A stretch of DNA of 64,000 nucleotides from Egaibacter danicus (GTDB taxonomy: Bacteria; Pseudomonadota; Gammaproteobacteria; Burkholderiales; Burkholderiaceae_C). Made by a program: the position numbers and the translations under genes. The DNA lies in contig JADJII010000012.1 of the NCBI GenBank assembly GCA_016707075.1, positions 1 to 64,000 of the forward strand, given 5' to 3'. Within the stretch, counting starts at the first letter, position 1. Each line of letters begins with the position of its first letter. This document shows positions 33,786 to 42,819 of this stretch, piece after piece. A model generated the notes under the pieces. That model did not search any database and had not been told where the DNA came from. It saw only the letters and a program-made list of their open reading frames with translations.

Positions 33786-34191
33786 CGACAGGCTTGCTCT
33801 TGCCAGTGCTGGCTTTTGAGCTGGCATCTGGCGCTGGCTTGTCCTTGGTGCCCGGTTTCGTCTTGCTTTCGGTGATGACTTCTTCGTCGGCTGCATCTTC
33901 CGCCACGGCAACCTGGGGCGCGACACCCTCAATCTTGTTGTCGCGCATGTACTGGTCCATCTCTTTCCAGCCTTCAAACACGGCAGTCTTGAGAGCCTTT
34001 TCGTTGAGCGCGTAGCAGTCTTCAATACCGCGCAGGGCATGCCGGCAGGCGCTGCCGATGGCTTTGCCATCCGCCAGGCGCGCCGCAATTTTCGGGTCAG
34101 GCCCCATGCCGGGGATCTCGCAACCCGCCAGCAGCAGGGCGACACCGAGGGTCGTCAACCGCAGAATGATGAGGTGGGAGAAAGGGCGCAT
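33754..34191 (-). CDS. Hypothetical lipoprotein
   Basis: This is a 145-residue protein with a signal peptide and lipobox (LGVALLLAGCE). A conserved-looking central part (GKAIGSACRHALRGIEDCYA, then AVFEGWKEMDQYMRDN) contains two further cysteines that could form a disulfide. The C-terminus is a Lys/Ser/Pro-rich disordered tail. I recognise no named domain, although the central region looks like a Burkholderiales family. It is convergent with rlmD and overlaps it. Confidence 0.75.
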   Translation of the reverse strand: MRPFSHLIILRLTTLGVALLLAGCEIPGMGPDPKIAARLADGKAIGSACRHALRGIEDCYALNEKALKTAVFEGWKEMDQYMRDNKIEGVAPQVAVAEDAADEEVITESKTKPGTKDKPAPDASSKASTGKSKPVVKVAQKSEGH

Positions 34192-34244
34192 GTCAGGTTT
34201 ATCGGCTGCTCTGACACTTTATTGAGCCCATGAGGCGGCAAGAC

Positions 34245-34277
34245 CAAAAAAAGAGGCCCGAATGGGCCTCTTTTTTG
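34245..34277 (-). terminator. Intrinsic terminator after BI-1 gene
   Basis: The stem AGAGGCCC/GGGCCTCT with a 4-nt loop has A-runs on one side and T-runs on the other, so it could act both ways. Only the leftward BI-1 gene ends next to it. Confidence 0.85.
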
Positions 34278-34299
34278 GATACGGGATCGGTCGGGCTGA

Positions 34300-34866
34300 T
34301 CAGTCGCGCTCGCCGCCAGCGATGCCCAGCAGTGCCAGAAGGCTCTGGAATACGTTGAACGCACTCAGATACAGACCCAGGGTGGCGCTGATGTAGTTGG
34401 TCTCTCCGCCATCAACGATGCGTTTCAGGTCATACAGCATGAAGGCGCTGAACACACCGATAGCCATGACCGAGATGGCCATCATTCCTGCTGTGGATCC
34501 GACAAAAACGTTGATGATGCCGCCGATCATGATGGCCAATGCACCCACCATCAGCCACTTGCCCATGCCGGACAGGTCACGGAAGGTGAACGCCAGCAAA
34601 ACGGGCACGCCCGCGGCTGAGTTTTTGGTCTTTTCGATGGCGTACATGAAACCAAATGCGCCACCGAGGAAAACGATCAGACCCAAGCCACCTGTCAAGG
34701 AGGCGGTGATGCCCGTGGCCACGCCCAGCCAAGCGCCCAGCACCGTGGGCAGCATGCTCAGCGCGAGTAGCCAATATGTGTTGCGCAATACCTTGTTGCG
34801 CTGCTCGGCGGATACGCCATAACCAAAGCCCGTGCCCTGGTCAATTGTTTGTACGCGGTCATTCAT
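34300..34866 (-). CDS. BAX inhibitor-1 (BI-1)/YccA family membrane protein
   Basis: This is a 188-residue protein with about seven transmembrane helices, starting MNDRVQTIDQGTGFGYGVSA and ending LYLSAFNVFQSLLALLGI, both typical of the family. Bacterial members include YccA, a modulator of FtsH proteolysis, and YetJ, a calcium leak channel. Which applies here is unknown. The ATG at 34866 has GGAGTCC upstream; the longer frame to 34926 lacks support. Confidence 0.92.
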   Translation of the reverse strand: MNDRVQTIDQGTGFGYGVSAEQRNKVLRNTYWLLALSMLPTVLGAWLGVATGITASLTGGLGLIVFLGGAFGFMYAIEKTKNSAAGVPVLLAFTFRDLSGMGKWLMVGALAIMIGGIINVFVGSTAGMMAISVMAIGVFSAFMLYDLKRIVDGGETNYISATLGLYLSAFNVFQSLLALLGIAGGERD

Positions 34867-35065
34867 GTGATGGACTCCTGTAAATACCTGCATCAGGCAT
34901 ATGGGGCGGATTCTAGGGCAATTCAAGCCGTCGGCCCGAATAACCGGGTGGCGGATTACCTACATTTTCTGAGGATACTTTTGCCATATGGTGCGGGTTG
35001 ATTGGGCGTTTGAGCCGTTATGCTCAGGGAAAACCTTTTAATCCTGCATGAATCGACCCCATCCA

Positions 35066-35473
35066 ATGAAAAACAAACCGGTACTCGAACTGGCTGATGT
35101 CAAAACAATCGCCGCGGCCGCAGAAGCAGAAGCGCTGAAAAACAACTGGGCGGTATCTATCGCCATCGTGGACGACGGCGGCCATTTGCTGCATTTCCAG
35201 CGGCTGGATGGCGCTGCCGCCATTTCTTCCCACATCGCACCTGCCAAGGCCCACACGGCGGCCATGGGTCGTCGCGAGAGCAAGGTGTATGAGGACATCA
35301 TCAATGGTGGCCGTTACTCGTTCCTGAGCGTGCCCAACCTGCAAGGCATGCTTGAAGGTGGCGTGCCGATCATGAAGGACGGGCAATGCCTGGGTGCCGT
35401 AGGTGTGAGTGGCGTGAAGTCAACGGAAGATGCGCAGATCAGCAAGGCGGGCATTGCCGCCATCGGCCTGTAA
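35066..35473 (+). CDS. GlcG/HbpS family heme-binding-type protein
   Basis: This is a 135-residue protein starting MKNKPVLELADVKTIAAAAE, with IAIVDDGGHLLHFQRLDGA and GGVPIMKDGQCLGAVGVSG, the glycine-rich core of the GlcG/HbpS fold. Members bind heme or corrinoids or are found with glycolate metabolism; the role is unassigned. An ATG at 35048 would add six residues. It stands alone, convergent with the hemP/exbD/exbB/tonB operon, which is also heme- and iron-related. Confidence 0.85.
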   Translation: MKNKPVLELADVKTIAAAAEAEALKNNWAVSIAIVDDGGHLLHFQRLDGAAAISSHIAPAKAHTAAMGRRESKVYEDIINGGRYSFLSVPNLQGMLEGGVPIMKDGQCLGAVGVSGVKSTEDAQISKAGIAAIGL

Positions 35474-35499
35474 TCAGCGCTGCGTGAATTAGCCGATTT

Positions 35500-35553
35500 G
35501 CTATAAAAACAATAGCTACTCGCGCATATTCCATGCGGGCTAATGCCCGATTT
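35500..35553 (+). repeat. Dispersed ~50-bp repeat, copy 5 (intergenic)
   Basis: This is a well-kept copy with GCTATAAA, then ATAGCTACTCGCGCATATTC, then GGGCTAATGCCCGATTT. It lies between the GlcG-like gene and the end of hemP. Confidence 0.85.
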
Positions 35554-35651
35554 GGCATAAAAAAGTGCCTGGCTGGACGATTTGACGGTCTGGCTGGCAC
35601 AAAGCGGCCCAAGAAGCGTATCCAGCCTCCCGGGTCGCACCACGAAAAAAT

Positions 35652-35882
35652 CTATTTGGTCAGGATCAGCTTGCCCAGCTTGGTGGCCTGCAGACGGTAC
35701 ACCGATCCGTTGTGCTGGATCGCCACGCTTTTCTGCCCGCGCAGCAGGCTTTCGCTCAGCACCGCGCTGGACGCCTCCCGGGCAAGGTTGTCGCCCGGAA
35801 GCTCTGAAGGAGTGGTGGAAACAGGGCTGCGAAGCGTCGGAGGGCTGCGCAGTGACGGGTTCGGTGGCGTAGCGGTTGTCAT
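35652..35882 (-). CDS. hemP: Hemin uptake protein HemP
   Basis: This is a 76-residue protein whose C-terminal half has the HemP pattern: LLRGQKSVAIQHNGSVYRLQ and the terminal TKLGKLILTK. HemP family proteins accompany heme uptake genes and in some bacteria are needed for heme receptor expression. It is the last gene of the tonB-exbB-exbD operon, overlapping exbD by 4 bp. This placement links the TonB system to heme acquisition. Confidence 0.9.
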   Translation of the reverse strand: MTTATPPNPSLRSPPTLRSPVSTTPSELPGDNLAREASSAVLSESLLRGQKSVAIQHNGSVYRLQATKLGKLILTK

Positions 35883-36292
35883 GGCGTTTGGGGCTCTGTT
35901 ACGAAGCCGATTTTTTTCACTCCGGCCACCTGGGCAGCCGCCATGGCTTGCGCCACGCGCTCATAACGCACATCTTTGTCGCCCCGGATGTGCAGTTCGG
36001 GCTGGGGCGACTTGGCAGCTTCAGCCTTCAGGCGTACGGCCAGGCCGGCGTCGTCCACCGCCTCGTCATTCCAGAAGAAGCTGCCCGAGGCATCTACACT
36101 CAGGCGGATGGTCTCTGGCTTGGCGTCCTGCGGCTGGTTGGTCGCGCGCGGCAGATCGATGTTGACCGCGTGTTTCATCACCGGCACCGTGATGATGAAG
36201 ATGATCAACAGCACCAGCATGACATCCACCAGCGGCGTCATGTTGATCTCGTTCATCACCTCGTCGGGTTCGTCCTGGGTACCGAAAGCCAT
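35879..36292 (-). CDS. exbD: Biopolymer transport protein ExbD
   Basis: ExbD is part of the ExbB-ExbD motor that energises TonB with the proton gradient. In 137 residues there is one N-terminal transmembrane helix (LVDVMLVLLIIFIITVPVM) carrying the conserved Asp for proton transfer, then a periplasmic domain. It follows exbB by 9 bp and overlaps hemP. Confidence 0.95.
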   Translation of the reverse strand: MAFGTQDEPDEVMNEINMTPLVDVMLVLLIIFIITVPVMKHAVNIDLPRATNQPQDAKPETIRLSVDASGSFFWNDEAVDDAGLAVRLKAEAAKSPQPELHIRGDKDVRYERVAQAMAAAQVAGVKKIGFVTEPQTP

Positions 36293-36301
36293 GATGACTC
36301 C

Positions 36302-37015
36302 TTACGCTTTCTTCATCGGGACCACCTTGCCATCGCCCGCCACGCTCACGCGTGCACCGGTGACAAAGTACGCGTGCAGGTCATGACCAAAGCGGTTGAG
36401 CTTGGTGATGATGGATTTGTTGCCGCGCACCAGCGCGTTGTAGCCCAACACGGCGGGAATGGCCACCGCAAGACCCAGCGCGGTCATGATCAGCGCCTCG
36501 CCAATCGGGCCGGCCACCTTGTCAATCGTGGCCTGGCCGGCGAGGCCGATGCTCATCAGTGCATGGTAGATGCCCCAGACGGTGCCAAACAGACCCACAA
36601 ACGGCGCGGTGGATCCGACCGAGGCCAGCACGGCCAGCCCGCTTTGCAGCCGGGCGGTGGTGTCGTCAATCGAATTGCGCAGGCAGCGCGTCACCCAGTC
36701 GCTCACGTCCAGTGTGTCATGCAACTGGGCCTTGGTGTTGCGGTGATGCGTGGTGGCTTCGCGCCCCTCTTCAGCCAGCAGGCGAAACGGGTTGCTGCGG
36801 TCCGCGCCGAGTTTGGCCAGGCCTTCTGCAAAATCGGCGCTGTGCCAGAAGGCTTCGGCGCCATTGGCAAGCTTTTTGAACTTGATGATGTCCAGCGCCT
36901 TGAGGACGATCACCATCCATGAAGCGAGTGACATCGCCAGCAGCAGTAGCGCGACCGTCCTGGTGACCCAGTCACCCTGGGACCAGACGTTGAAGAGGCC
37001 AAGAGACGATTCCAT
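36302..37015 (-). CDS. exbB: TonB-system energizer ExbB
   Basis: This is a 237-residue MotA/TolQ/ExbB family proton channel with three transmembrane helices. LASVGSTAPFVGLFGTVWGI is the family signature, followed by IGEALIMTALGLAVAIPAVL. It lies 19 bp after tonB in the Fur-boxed operon. Confidence 0.96.
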   Translation of the reverse strand: MESSLGLFNVWSQGDWVTRTVALLLLAMSLASWMVIVLKALDIIKFKKLANGAEAFWHSADFAEGLAKLGADRSNPFRLLAEEGREATTHHRNTKAQLHDTLDVSDWVTRCLRNSIDDTTARLQSGLAVLASVGSTAPFVGLFGTVWGIYHALMSIGLAGQATIDKVAGPIGEALIMTALGLAVAIPAVLGYNALVRGNKSIITKLNRFGHDLHAYFVTGARVSVAGDGKVVPMKKA

Positions 37016-37034
37016 TGAGAACTCCGGTAAAAGA

Positions 37035-37721
37035 CTATTTGAGATTGAATTTGACGGGAACGTCGTAAGGCATGGCGGTTACCACGCCGTTGCGTTTTCC
37101 GGGTACGAAACGCCATTTCATGACGGCTTCATAAGCAGCCTGATCCAGACGGTCAAAGCCGCTGGACTTCTTGATGTCTCCGTTTTGCGGTCGTCCATCA
37201 ACCCCTACCAGGACGGTAATGACCACCGTGCCTTCTTCACGCAGACGTTTGCTGATGATTGGGTAAGCTGGCTTGGGATTATTGAGGTAGTCCGCGTCAC
37301 TGGATGGGAGTTCCAGCCTGGGCGGAGTGGGTGGCGCCAAGGCTGCGGCAACCACGGGCGCGACCACCGCTGCTTCGGGAGCCGGGGGCACGGGCGTGAC
37401 CACTCCGGTGGGCGCCTGGGGTTCGGGCGTGGGGTCTGAAATGGCCAAGGGTTGCGGGGCAGGGGCCTTGGCCGGAGCAGGGGCCCTGGCAACAGCTTGT
37501 TTGACAGGTGCTGGCGGTGTGGGCGGCGGCGGGGTGATTTTGGGTGCCGGTGGCTCGATGAATTCACTGAGAATTTCAACCGGCACGATCACCTCCATCG
37601 CGCGGCGCAGCAAACCCGTCTGCAACGCCCACAGTGCCGCGACGTGAAACAACACGACACTGGACGCGATCACCAGATTGCGGTTCATGGGCATGGGAAG
37701 AGGGCGCTCAGACAAAGTCAT
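37035..37721 (-). CDS. tonB: Energy transducer TonB
   Basis: TonB spans the periplasm and powers outer-membrane receptors for iron complexes. The N-terminal helix is LVIASSVVLFHVAALWAL. A long Pro/Ala/Lys-rich linker and a C-terminal TonB domain (YPIISKRLREEGTVVITVLV, WRFVPGKRNG) follow. At 228 residues it is of normal length. It is the first gene of the operon, and a Fur box lies about 55 bp upstream. Confidence 0.95.
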   Translation of the reverse strand: MTLSERPLPMPMNRNLVIASSVVLFHVAALWALQTGLLRRAMEVIVPVEILSEFIEPPAPKITPPPPTPPAPVKQAVARAPAPAKAPAPQPLAISDPTPEPQAPTGVVTPVPPAPEAAVVAPVVAAALAPPTPPRLELPSSDADYLNNPKPAYPIISKRLREEGTVVITVLVGVDGRPQNGDIKKSSGFDRLDQAAYEAVMKWRFVPGKRNGVVTAMPYDVPVKFNLK

Positions 37722-37775
37722 AGTTTAAAAAGAAGTCTGCAATGGCAAGGTAGCAGAATGGTGTAACGTCATTAT

Positions 37776-37796
37776 AAATGAGAATGAATATCATTT
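37776..37796. promoter_or_regulatory. Putative Fur box upstream of tonB
   Basis: AAATGAGAATGAATATCATT with its outer arms AAATGA/TCATTT matches the Fur operator pattern. The site is placed to repress tonB-exbB-exbD-hemP when iron is sufficient. Confidence 0.75.
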
Positions 37797-37902
37797 GCAA
37801 CAAGACATCGCGGAAACCACAAACTTCAGCCAGTGTCGGCAAAGGTCTGGTTTATCGCCGTGCCCAAACCTGCGGAACTCAAATGACCTGAATATGTGAG
37901 TG

Positions 37903-37956
37903 AAATAGCCCCTTAGCCCTTGCTGGATATGCGCAAGTAGCTACCAAAATAATAGC
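37903..37956 (-). repeat. Dispersed ~50-bp repeat, copy 6 (intergenic)
   Basis: On the reverse strand GCTATTATTTTGGTAGCTAC, then TTGCGCATATCC, then AGGGCTAAGGGGCTATTTC. It lies just downstream of the ppsR stop codon. Confidence 0.8.
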
Positions 37957-37969
37957 GAATTGCGGGCAA

Positions 37970-38791
37970 TCAATACACCAGTCGCTCCGGCCGGATCTCC
38001 TGAAGAATGGTGGTGGCAATCTCTTCAATCGACTTGGTGGTGGTGGACAGCCAGCGGATGCCGCTGCGGCGCATCATGCTTTCGGCCTCGGCCACTTCCA
38101 TGCGGCAGTTCTCCAGCGAGGCGTATTTCGAGTTGGGCCGACGCTCGTTGCGGATCTCGCTCAGGCGCTCAGGCTGGATCGTCAGGCCGAAGATCTTTTG
38201 CCGGTGGGGCATCAGCGCGGGTGGCAGGTGCTGGCGGTCAAAATCTTCGGGGATCAGCGGGTAGTTCGAGGCCTTCAGCCCGTATTGCATGGCCAGGTAC
38301 AGCGAGGTGGGTGTTTTGCCGCTGCGGCTCACCCCCACCAGAATGACGTCCGAGTGCTCCAGATCGCGGTTGGATTGACCATCGTCGTGCGCCAGCGAGA
38401 AGTTGATCGCCTCGATGCGGCTCTGGTATTCCTTGCTTTTGCTGGCATCGCTGAATCGGCCAATCCGATGGCTGGATTTCAGTCCCAGTTCCTTTTCGAG
38501 TGGGTGCACAAACATGCCGAACATGTCCAGCAGCATGCCGCGGCAAGTCTCCTCGATGATTTTCAGTATTTCCATGTTCACCAGCGTGGTGAACACAATG
38601 GGCTTGACGCCTTCCACGGCGGCGGTGTGATTGATCTGCCGCACCGCCTGGTGGGCCTTGTCGGCCGAGTCAACAAAGGGCAGCCGGACGTACTTGGCCT
38701 TCATGTCGAACTGGGCCAGGATGGCATGGCCAAAGGTCTCGGCCGTGATGCCGGTGCCGTCGGAAACAAAAAATACAGTGCGATGGGGCAT
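37970..38791 (-). CDS. ppsR: Posphoenolpyruvate synthase regulatory protein (kinase/pyrophosphorylase)
   Basis: PpsR (DUF299) phosphorylates PEP synthase with ADP and reverses this with phosphate. The 273 residues start MPHRTVFFVSDGTGITAETF and carry the P-loop GVSRSGKTPTSLYLA. The start at 38791 matches the family; the longer frame does not. It is divergent from ppsA, its target, with a 236-bp shared promoter region that holds no other gene. Confidence 0.96.
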   Translation of the reverse strand: MPHRTVFFVSDGTGITAETFGHAILAQFDMKAKYVRLPFVDSADKAHQAVRQINHTAAVEGVKPIVFTTLVNMEILKIIEETCRGMLLDMFGMFVHPLEKELGLKSSHRIGRFSDASKSKEYQSRIEAINFSLAHDDGQSNRDLEHSDVILVGVSRSGKTPTSLYLAMQYGLKASNYPLIPEDFDRQHLPPALMPHRQKIFGLTIQPERLSEIRNERRPNSKYASLENCRMEVAEAESMMRRSGIRWLSTTTKSIEEIATTILQEIRPERLVY

Positions 38792-39027
38792 GATTTGCGC
38801 AAAAAGTCTGGATTCAGCATTTTGCAAGCACAAGCGGTGTTTTGGGGTGGGCCGCGCCCTACAATCATCGCAATTTAAAGCAATTGCTGACGTATTTCCT
38901 GACACCCATCCATGTGTTGCACCAGACAACCAGAACAACAGTTCGGCGCGGCATGGTTGGGCACAGCCAGACCGCCTGAAGCTGGCGGCGCACTGGCAGG
39001 CCGGTTTTTAAACTCTGGAGTCTCCCC

Positions 39028-41436
39028 ATGTCTGCACTATTCAGCCCGACCGCCCTGGTCGTTCCGTTTGAAAACCTGAGAATGTCTGACGTCGAGTCAG
39101 TTGGCGGCAAGAACGCCAGCCTCGGCGAAATGATCTCGCACCTGCCCTCGGGCGTGAAGGTGCCGACAGGCTTTGCCACGACGGCTCATGCTTTTCGCGA
39201 TTTCCTCAGCTTTGGCGGCCTGGGAGACAAAATCAATGCCCGTCTGCACGCCCTCAACACGGACGATGTCCGGGCCCTGGCCCAGACCGGCGCCGAGATT
39301 CGGGCCTGGGTCGAAGCACAGCCGTTCCCGGCTGACCTGGAACAGGCCATTCGATCCGAGTTTGCCACCCTGACCGCGGGTAACCCGAAGGCCACCTTTG
39401 CGGTGCGCTCGTCGGCGACGGCCGAAGACCTGCCAGACGCTTCTTTTGCGGGACAGCAGGAGACGTTTCTCAATGTGATCGGTATCGAGGCGATCCTGCA
39501 CAAAATCAGGGAAGTCTTCGCATCGCTTTACAACGACCGTGCCATCAGCTACCGGGTGCACAAGGGTTTTGCCCATGAACACGTGGCCTTGAGTGCCGGC
39601 ATTCAGCGCATGGTCCGCTCGGACCTGGGCGCTTCGGGTGTGATGTTCACGATCGACACCGAGTCGGGTTTCGAGGACGTGGTGTTCATCACCTCCAGTT
39701 ATGGTCTGGGTGAAACGGTGGTGCAGGGCGCCGTGAACCCGGACGAGTTCTATGTGCACAAGCCCATGTTGCGGGCGGGCAAACGGGCGCTGATTCGCCG
39801 CAGCCTGGGCTCCAAACTCATCCAGATGGAGTTCACCACGGCGGCTGAAAAGGCGTCCGATGGTCCGCTGAAGGGCAAGCTGGTCAAGACCACCGATGTA
39901 CCTACCGAAATGCGCAACCGCTATTCGCTGAGCGATGTCGACGTCGAGAAACTGGCCTCTTATGCGCTGGTCATTGAGCAGCACTACGGCCGTGCCATGG
40001 ATATCGAATGGGGCAAAGACGGGCTGGACGGCGAGCTGTACATCCTTCAGGCGCGTCCCGAAACCGTCAAGAGCCAGAGCGCGGGCAAGGCCGAGCACCG
40101 TTACAAGCTCAAGGGCAGGGGCAACGTGCTGGTCGAGGGCCGTGCCATCGGCCAGAAAATCGGCACCGGCCCGGTGCGCATCGTGCACAACATCAGCGAG
40201 ATGGACAAGGTGCAGGCCGGCGACATTCTGGTGACCGACATGACGGACCCCAACTGGGAGCCTGTGATGAAGCGCGCGTCTGCCATCGTGACCAATCGTG
40301 GTGGCCGCACCTGCCACGCGGCCATCATTGCGCGCGAGCTGGGCATTCCGGCCGTAGTGGGCTGTGGCCATGCAACGGAAGCGCTCAAGGACGGCATTCT
40401 GGTTACCGTGAGCTGTGCAGAGGGTGATACCGGTTTTGTCTATGACGGCTTGCTGGAAACCGAAGTGACCGAGGTGCAGCGCGGCGCCATGCCGGATATC
40501 CCCGTCAAGATTTCCATGAATGTGGGCAATCCGCAGCTGGCCTTTGATTTCTGTCAGCTTCCCAATGCCGGTGTGGGCCTGGCGCGGCTGGAATTCATCA
40601 TCAACAACAACATTGGTGTGCATCCGAAGGCGATTCTGGACTATCCCAATGTGGATGCTGATTTGAAGAAAGCGGTGGAATCCGTGGCGCGTGGCCATGC
40701 ATCGCCCAGGGCTTTTTATGTGGACCGCGTGGCTGAGGGTGTGGCCACCATTGCAGCGGCATTCTGGCCCAAGCCTGTCATTGTGCGGCTGTCAGATTTC
40801 AAAAGCAACGAATACCGCAAGCTGATTGGTGGCAGCCGTTATGAGCCAGAAGAAGAGAATCCGATGCTCGGCTTTCGGGGTGCGACGCGGTACATCAGCG
40901 CCGAGTTTGGTGAGGCCTTCGCCATGGAGTGCGAGGCGCTCAAGCGGGTGCGCAATGACATGGGTCTGACCAATGTGGAGGTGATGGTGCCTTTTGTGCG
41001 GACACTGGCGCAGGCGCAAAAAGTGACCCGGCTGCTGGCCCAGCACGGCCTCAAGCGGGGCGAGGCGGGTCTCAAGATCATCATGATGTGCGAGATCCCC
41101 AGCAATGCGATTCTGGCGAATGAGTTCCTGGAATTCTTCGACGGCTTCTCGATTGGCTCCAACGACCTGACCCAGCTCACGCTGGGGCTGGACCGGGACT
41201 CCGGCCTGGAGTTGCTGGCCGCTGACTTTGACGAACGCGACCCCGCGGTCCAGGCACTGATCAGCATGGCCATCAAGGCTTGCAGGGCACAGGGCAAATA
41301 CGTGGGCATTTGTGGCCAGGGGCCCAGTGACCACCCGGACTTTGCAGCCTGGCTGATGGAGCAGGGCATCAGTTCCATTTCGCTGAATCCGGATTCTGTC
41401 GTGGAGACGTGGCGCCGTCTGGCCGCTAAAAGCTGA
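39028..41436 (+). CDS. ppsA: Phosphoenolpyruvate synthase
   Basis: This enzyme makes PEP from pyruvate and ATP, for gluconeogenesis. The 802 residues comprise an N-terminal ATP-binding domain (VGGKNASLGEM, FAVRSSATAEDLPDASFAGQ), the phosphohistidine swivel GGRTCHAAIIARELGIPAVV, where the Thr near the His is the PpsR target, and a C-terminal PEP-binding barrel (GSNDLTQLTLGLDRDS). GGAGTCTCCCC precedes the ATG. Confidence 0.97.
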   Translation: MSALFSPTALVVPFENLRMSDVESVGGKNASLGEMISHLPSGVKVPTGFATTAHAFRDFLSFGGLGDKINARLHALNTDDVRALAQTGAEIRAWVEAQPFPADLEQAIRSEFATLTAGNPKATFAVRSSATAEDLPDASFAGQQETFLNVIGIEAILHKIREVFASLYNDRAISYRVHKGFAHEHVALSAGIQRMVRSDLGASGVMFTIDTESGFEDVVFITSSYGLGETVVQGAVNPDEFYVHKPMLRAGKRALIRRSLGSKLIQMEFTTAAEKASDGPLKGKLVKTTDVPTEMRNRYSLSDVDVEKLASYALVIEQHYGRAMDIEWGKDGLDGELYILQARPETVKSQSAGKAEHRYKLKGRGNVLVEGRAIGQKIGTGPVRIVHNISEMDKVQAGDILVTDMTDPNWEPVMKRASAIVTNRGGRTCHAAIIARELGIPAVVGCGHATEALKDGILVTVSCAEGDTGFVYDGLLETEVTEVQRGAMPDIPVKISMNVGNPQLAFDFCQLPNAGVGLARLEFIINNNIGVHPKAILDYPNVDADLKKAVESVARGHASPRAFYVDRVAEGVATIAAAFWPKPVIVRLSDFKSNEYRKLIGGSRYEPEEENPMLGFRGATRYISAEFGEAFAMECEALKRVRNDMGLTNVEVMVPFVRTLAQAQKVTRLLAQHGLKRGEAGLKIIMMCEIPSNAILANEFLEFFDGFSIGSNDLTQLTLGLDRDSGLELLAADFDERDPAVQALISMAIKACRAQGKYVGICGQGPSDHPDFAAWLMEQGISSISLNPDSVVETWRRLAAKS

Positions 41437-41539
41437 CGGGCCAGTAATTTTCAGTTCAAGGGAAAACCCTGAGTGGGTATACCCTTGAGCTGTCAGCTTT
41501 GTCAGGATTTGTAAGAGTCCGGTAAGCCCCGAGTCAACA

Positions 41540-41860
41540 ATGGCGCCACCAAACGCCAATATGTTGCTCACGATCAATATCCTCCAGCTGATTCTTTATA
41601 TCGCAGCGCTTGCCTTGCTGGGGCAGGGCTTGCTGTACGTTTTGGCGGGCGCCAAGCGAACAAATAACTTTTTTTACCAGATCTTCCAGATCATCAACCG
41701 GCCATTTTTCATGCTGGCCCGGTGGTTGGCACCCAGACAGATTGCGGACTCACAGATCGGCTTCGTCGCCGCTGTGCTGGTAGCCATCTTCTACATTGCA
41801 GTCTCGCTGTGGAAGATTGATTACTGCATCAGCGTCAACATGGTCGGGTGCAAGGGATGA
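41540..41860 (+). CDS. Small membrane protein of unknown function
   Basis: This is a 106-residue protein with two or three hydrophobic helices: LQLILYIAALALLGQGLLYV near the start and GFVAAVLVAIFYIAVSLW near the end, joined by a basic loop (NRPFFMLARWLAPRQI). I recognise no named family. The start is either ATG 41540 or ATG 41561. It overlaps the TPR gene as ATGA, so the two products are probably made together. Confidence 0.7.
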   Translation: MAPPNANMLLTINILQLILYIAALALLGQGLLYVLAGAKRTNNFFYQIFQIINRPFFMLARWLAPRQIADSQIGFVAAVLVAIFYIAVSLWKIDYCISVNMVGCKG

Positions 41861-42423
41861 ACCCGCTGAATTACCTGTTCCTCAAGATGCAGGCGGTCAC
41901 GCTGCTGGTTTTTGGCCAGCGCGAAGCTGCGCTGCAGCGTTTCAATGCGATGCTGGCGATTGCGCCCGGCAACCGCTATGTCATGGCCAGCCGGGCCCAT
42001 CTTCTGGGCCAGCTTGGCGACAAGCATGGGGCCGTTGCTGCCTTGCAGGAATTGGCCTCAGCCCACCCTGACAACTCTGCTGCCTGGTTCAACCTTGGGT
42101 ACATGCTGGATGACATGGGACGTCATACCGAGGCCGAGCCAGCGTTTCGGCGCGCCCTGGAGGCTGAGCCCAAGATGGATCGCGCCTGGTATGGCCTGGC
42201 GCTGGTGCTCATCAAGGAGCGCCGCTTCGATGAGGCCATTGAAGCGCTCAAGATCAACACAGAACTGCAACCCATGAGCCCGTTTGGCTGGTATCAGCTG
42301 GCGCGGGTTCATGTTGACCGGCAACAACCCGATGAGGCGGAGAAGATCATTCGCCACCTCAAAGGGTTCGAGCCCAAAGTGGCCGCCCAGCTGGAGCGTG
42401 AAACCGGACTGCGCATAGCGTAG
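41857..42423 (+). CDS. Tetratricopeptide repeat protein
   Basis: This is a 188-residue protein composed of about four TPR units, for example AAWFNLGYMLDDMGRHTEAE and RAWYGLALVLIKERRFDEAI. The N-terminus (MNPLNYLFLKMQAVTLLVFG) is moderately hydrophobic. TPRs mediate protein-protein contacts; its partner may be the membrane protein encoded just before it. The function is unknown. Confidence 0.85.
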   Translation: MNPLNYLFLKMQAVTLLVFGQREAALQRFNAMLAIAPGNRYVMASRAHLLGQLGDKHGAVAALQELASAHPDNSAAWFNLGYMLDDMGRHTEAEPAFRRALEAEPKMDRAWYGLALVLIKERRFDEAIEALKINTELQPMSPFGWYQLARVHVDRQQPDEAEKIIRHLKGFEPKVAAQLERETGLRIA

Positions 42424-42553
42424 TTCCGGTGGCACGCCCACCAACTGAGTGGGTACTTGTACGAACGCGATCCGGCTTGCAGGCCACGCTTGAGGGGACA
42501 AGTGGTGATCGTGATATGCCCGAAAGGGTCTTGTTGTTGTTGGAGGTAATGAC

Positions 42554-42817
42554 ATGCAGCAGATAAGCGAGAACCATCGACGGTACTGGCAGAAGAACCT
42601 CAATATCACAGCCGTGTTGCTGGCGATCTGGTTCGTGGTGACTTTTGTCGTGAGCTACTACGCCCGCGAACTGAGTTTCAATTTTTTCGGTTGGCCCTTT
42701 AGCTTCTGGATGGGAGCGCAAGGTTCTTTGGTGATCTACTGTGTGATCATCTGGTTTTATGCCCGCTACATGGGCAAGCTGGACATCGAGCACGGCGTCC
42801 AAGAAAGCGAGGACTGA
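42554..42817 (+). CDS. DUF4212 protein, small subunit of a sodium:solute symporter
   Basis: This is an 87-residue protein with two transmembrane helices (LAIWFVVTFVVSYYARELSF and IYCVIIWFYARYMGKLD) starting with a RRYWQKN pattern typical of DUF4212. It is preceded by TTGGAGG. It lies 2 bp before the large symporter gene, the usual small-subunit/large-subunit arrangement. Confidence 0.92.
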   Translation: MQQISENHRRYWQKNLNITAVLLAIWFVVTFVVSYYARELSFNFFGWPFSFWMGAQGSLVIYCVIIWFYARYMGKLDIEHGVQESED

Positions 42818-42819
42818 TC

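Noticed and set aside
39097..40698. 533-codon open frame opposite ppsA
   Set aside because: PEP synthase motifs on the forward strand are complete; the antisense frame arises from GC-rich codon bias.
41483..41510. Inverted stretch TCAAGGG / CCCTTGA after ppsA
   Set aside because: I considered it as a terminator, but no T-run follows on either strand and pairing is imperfect.
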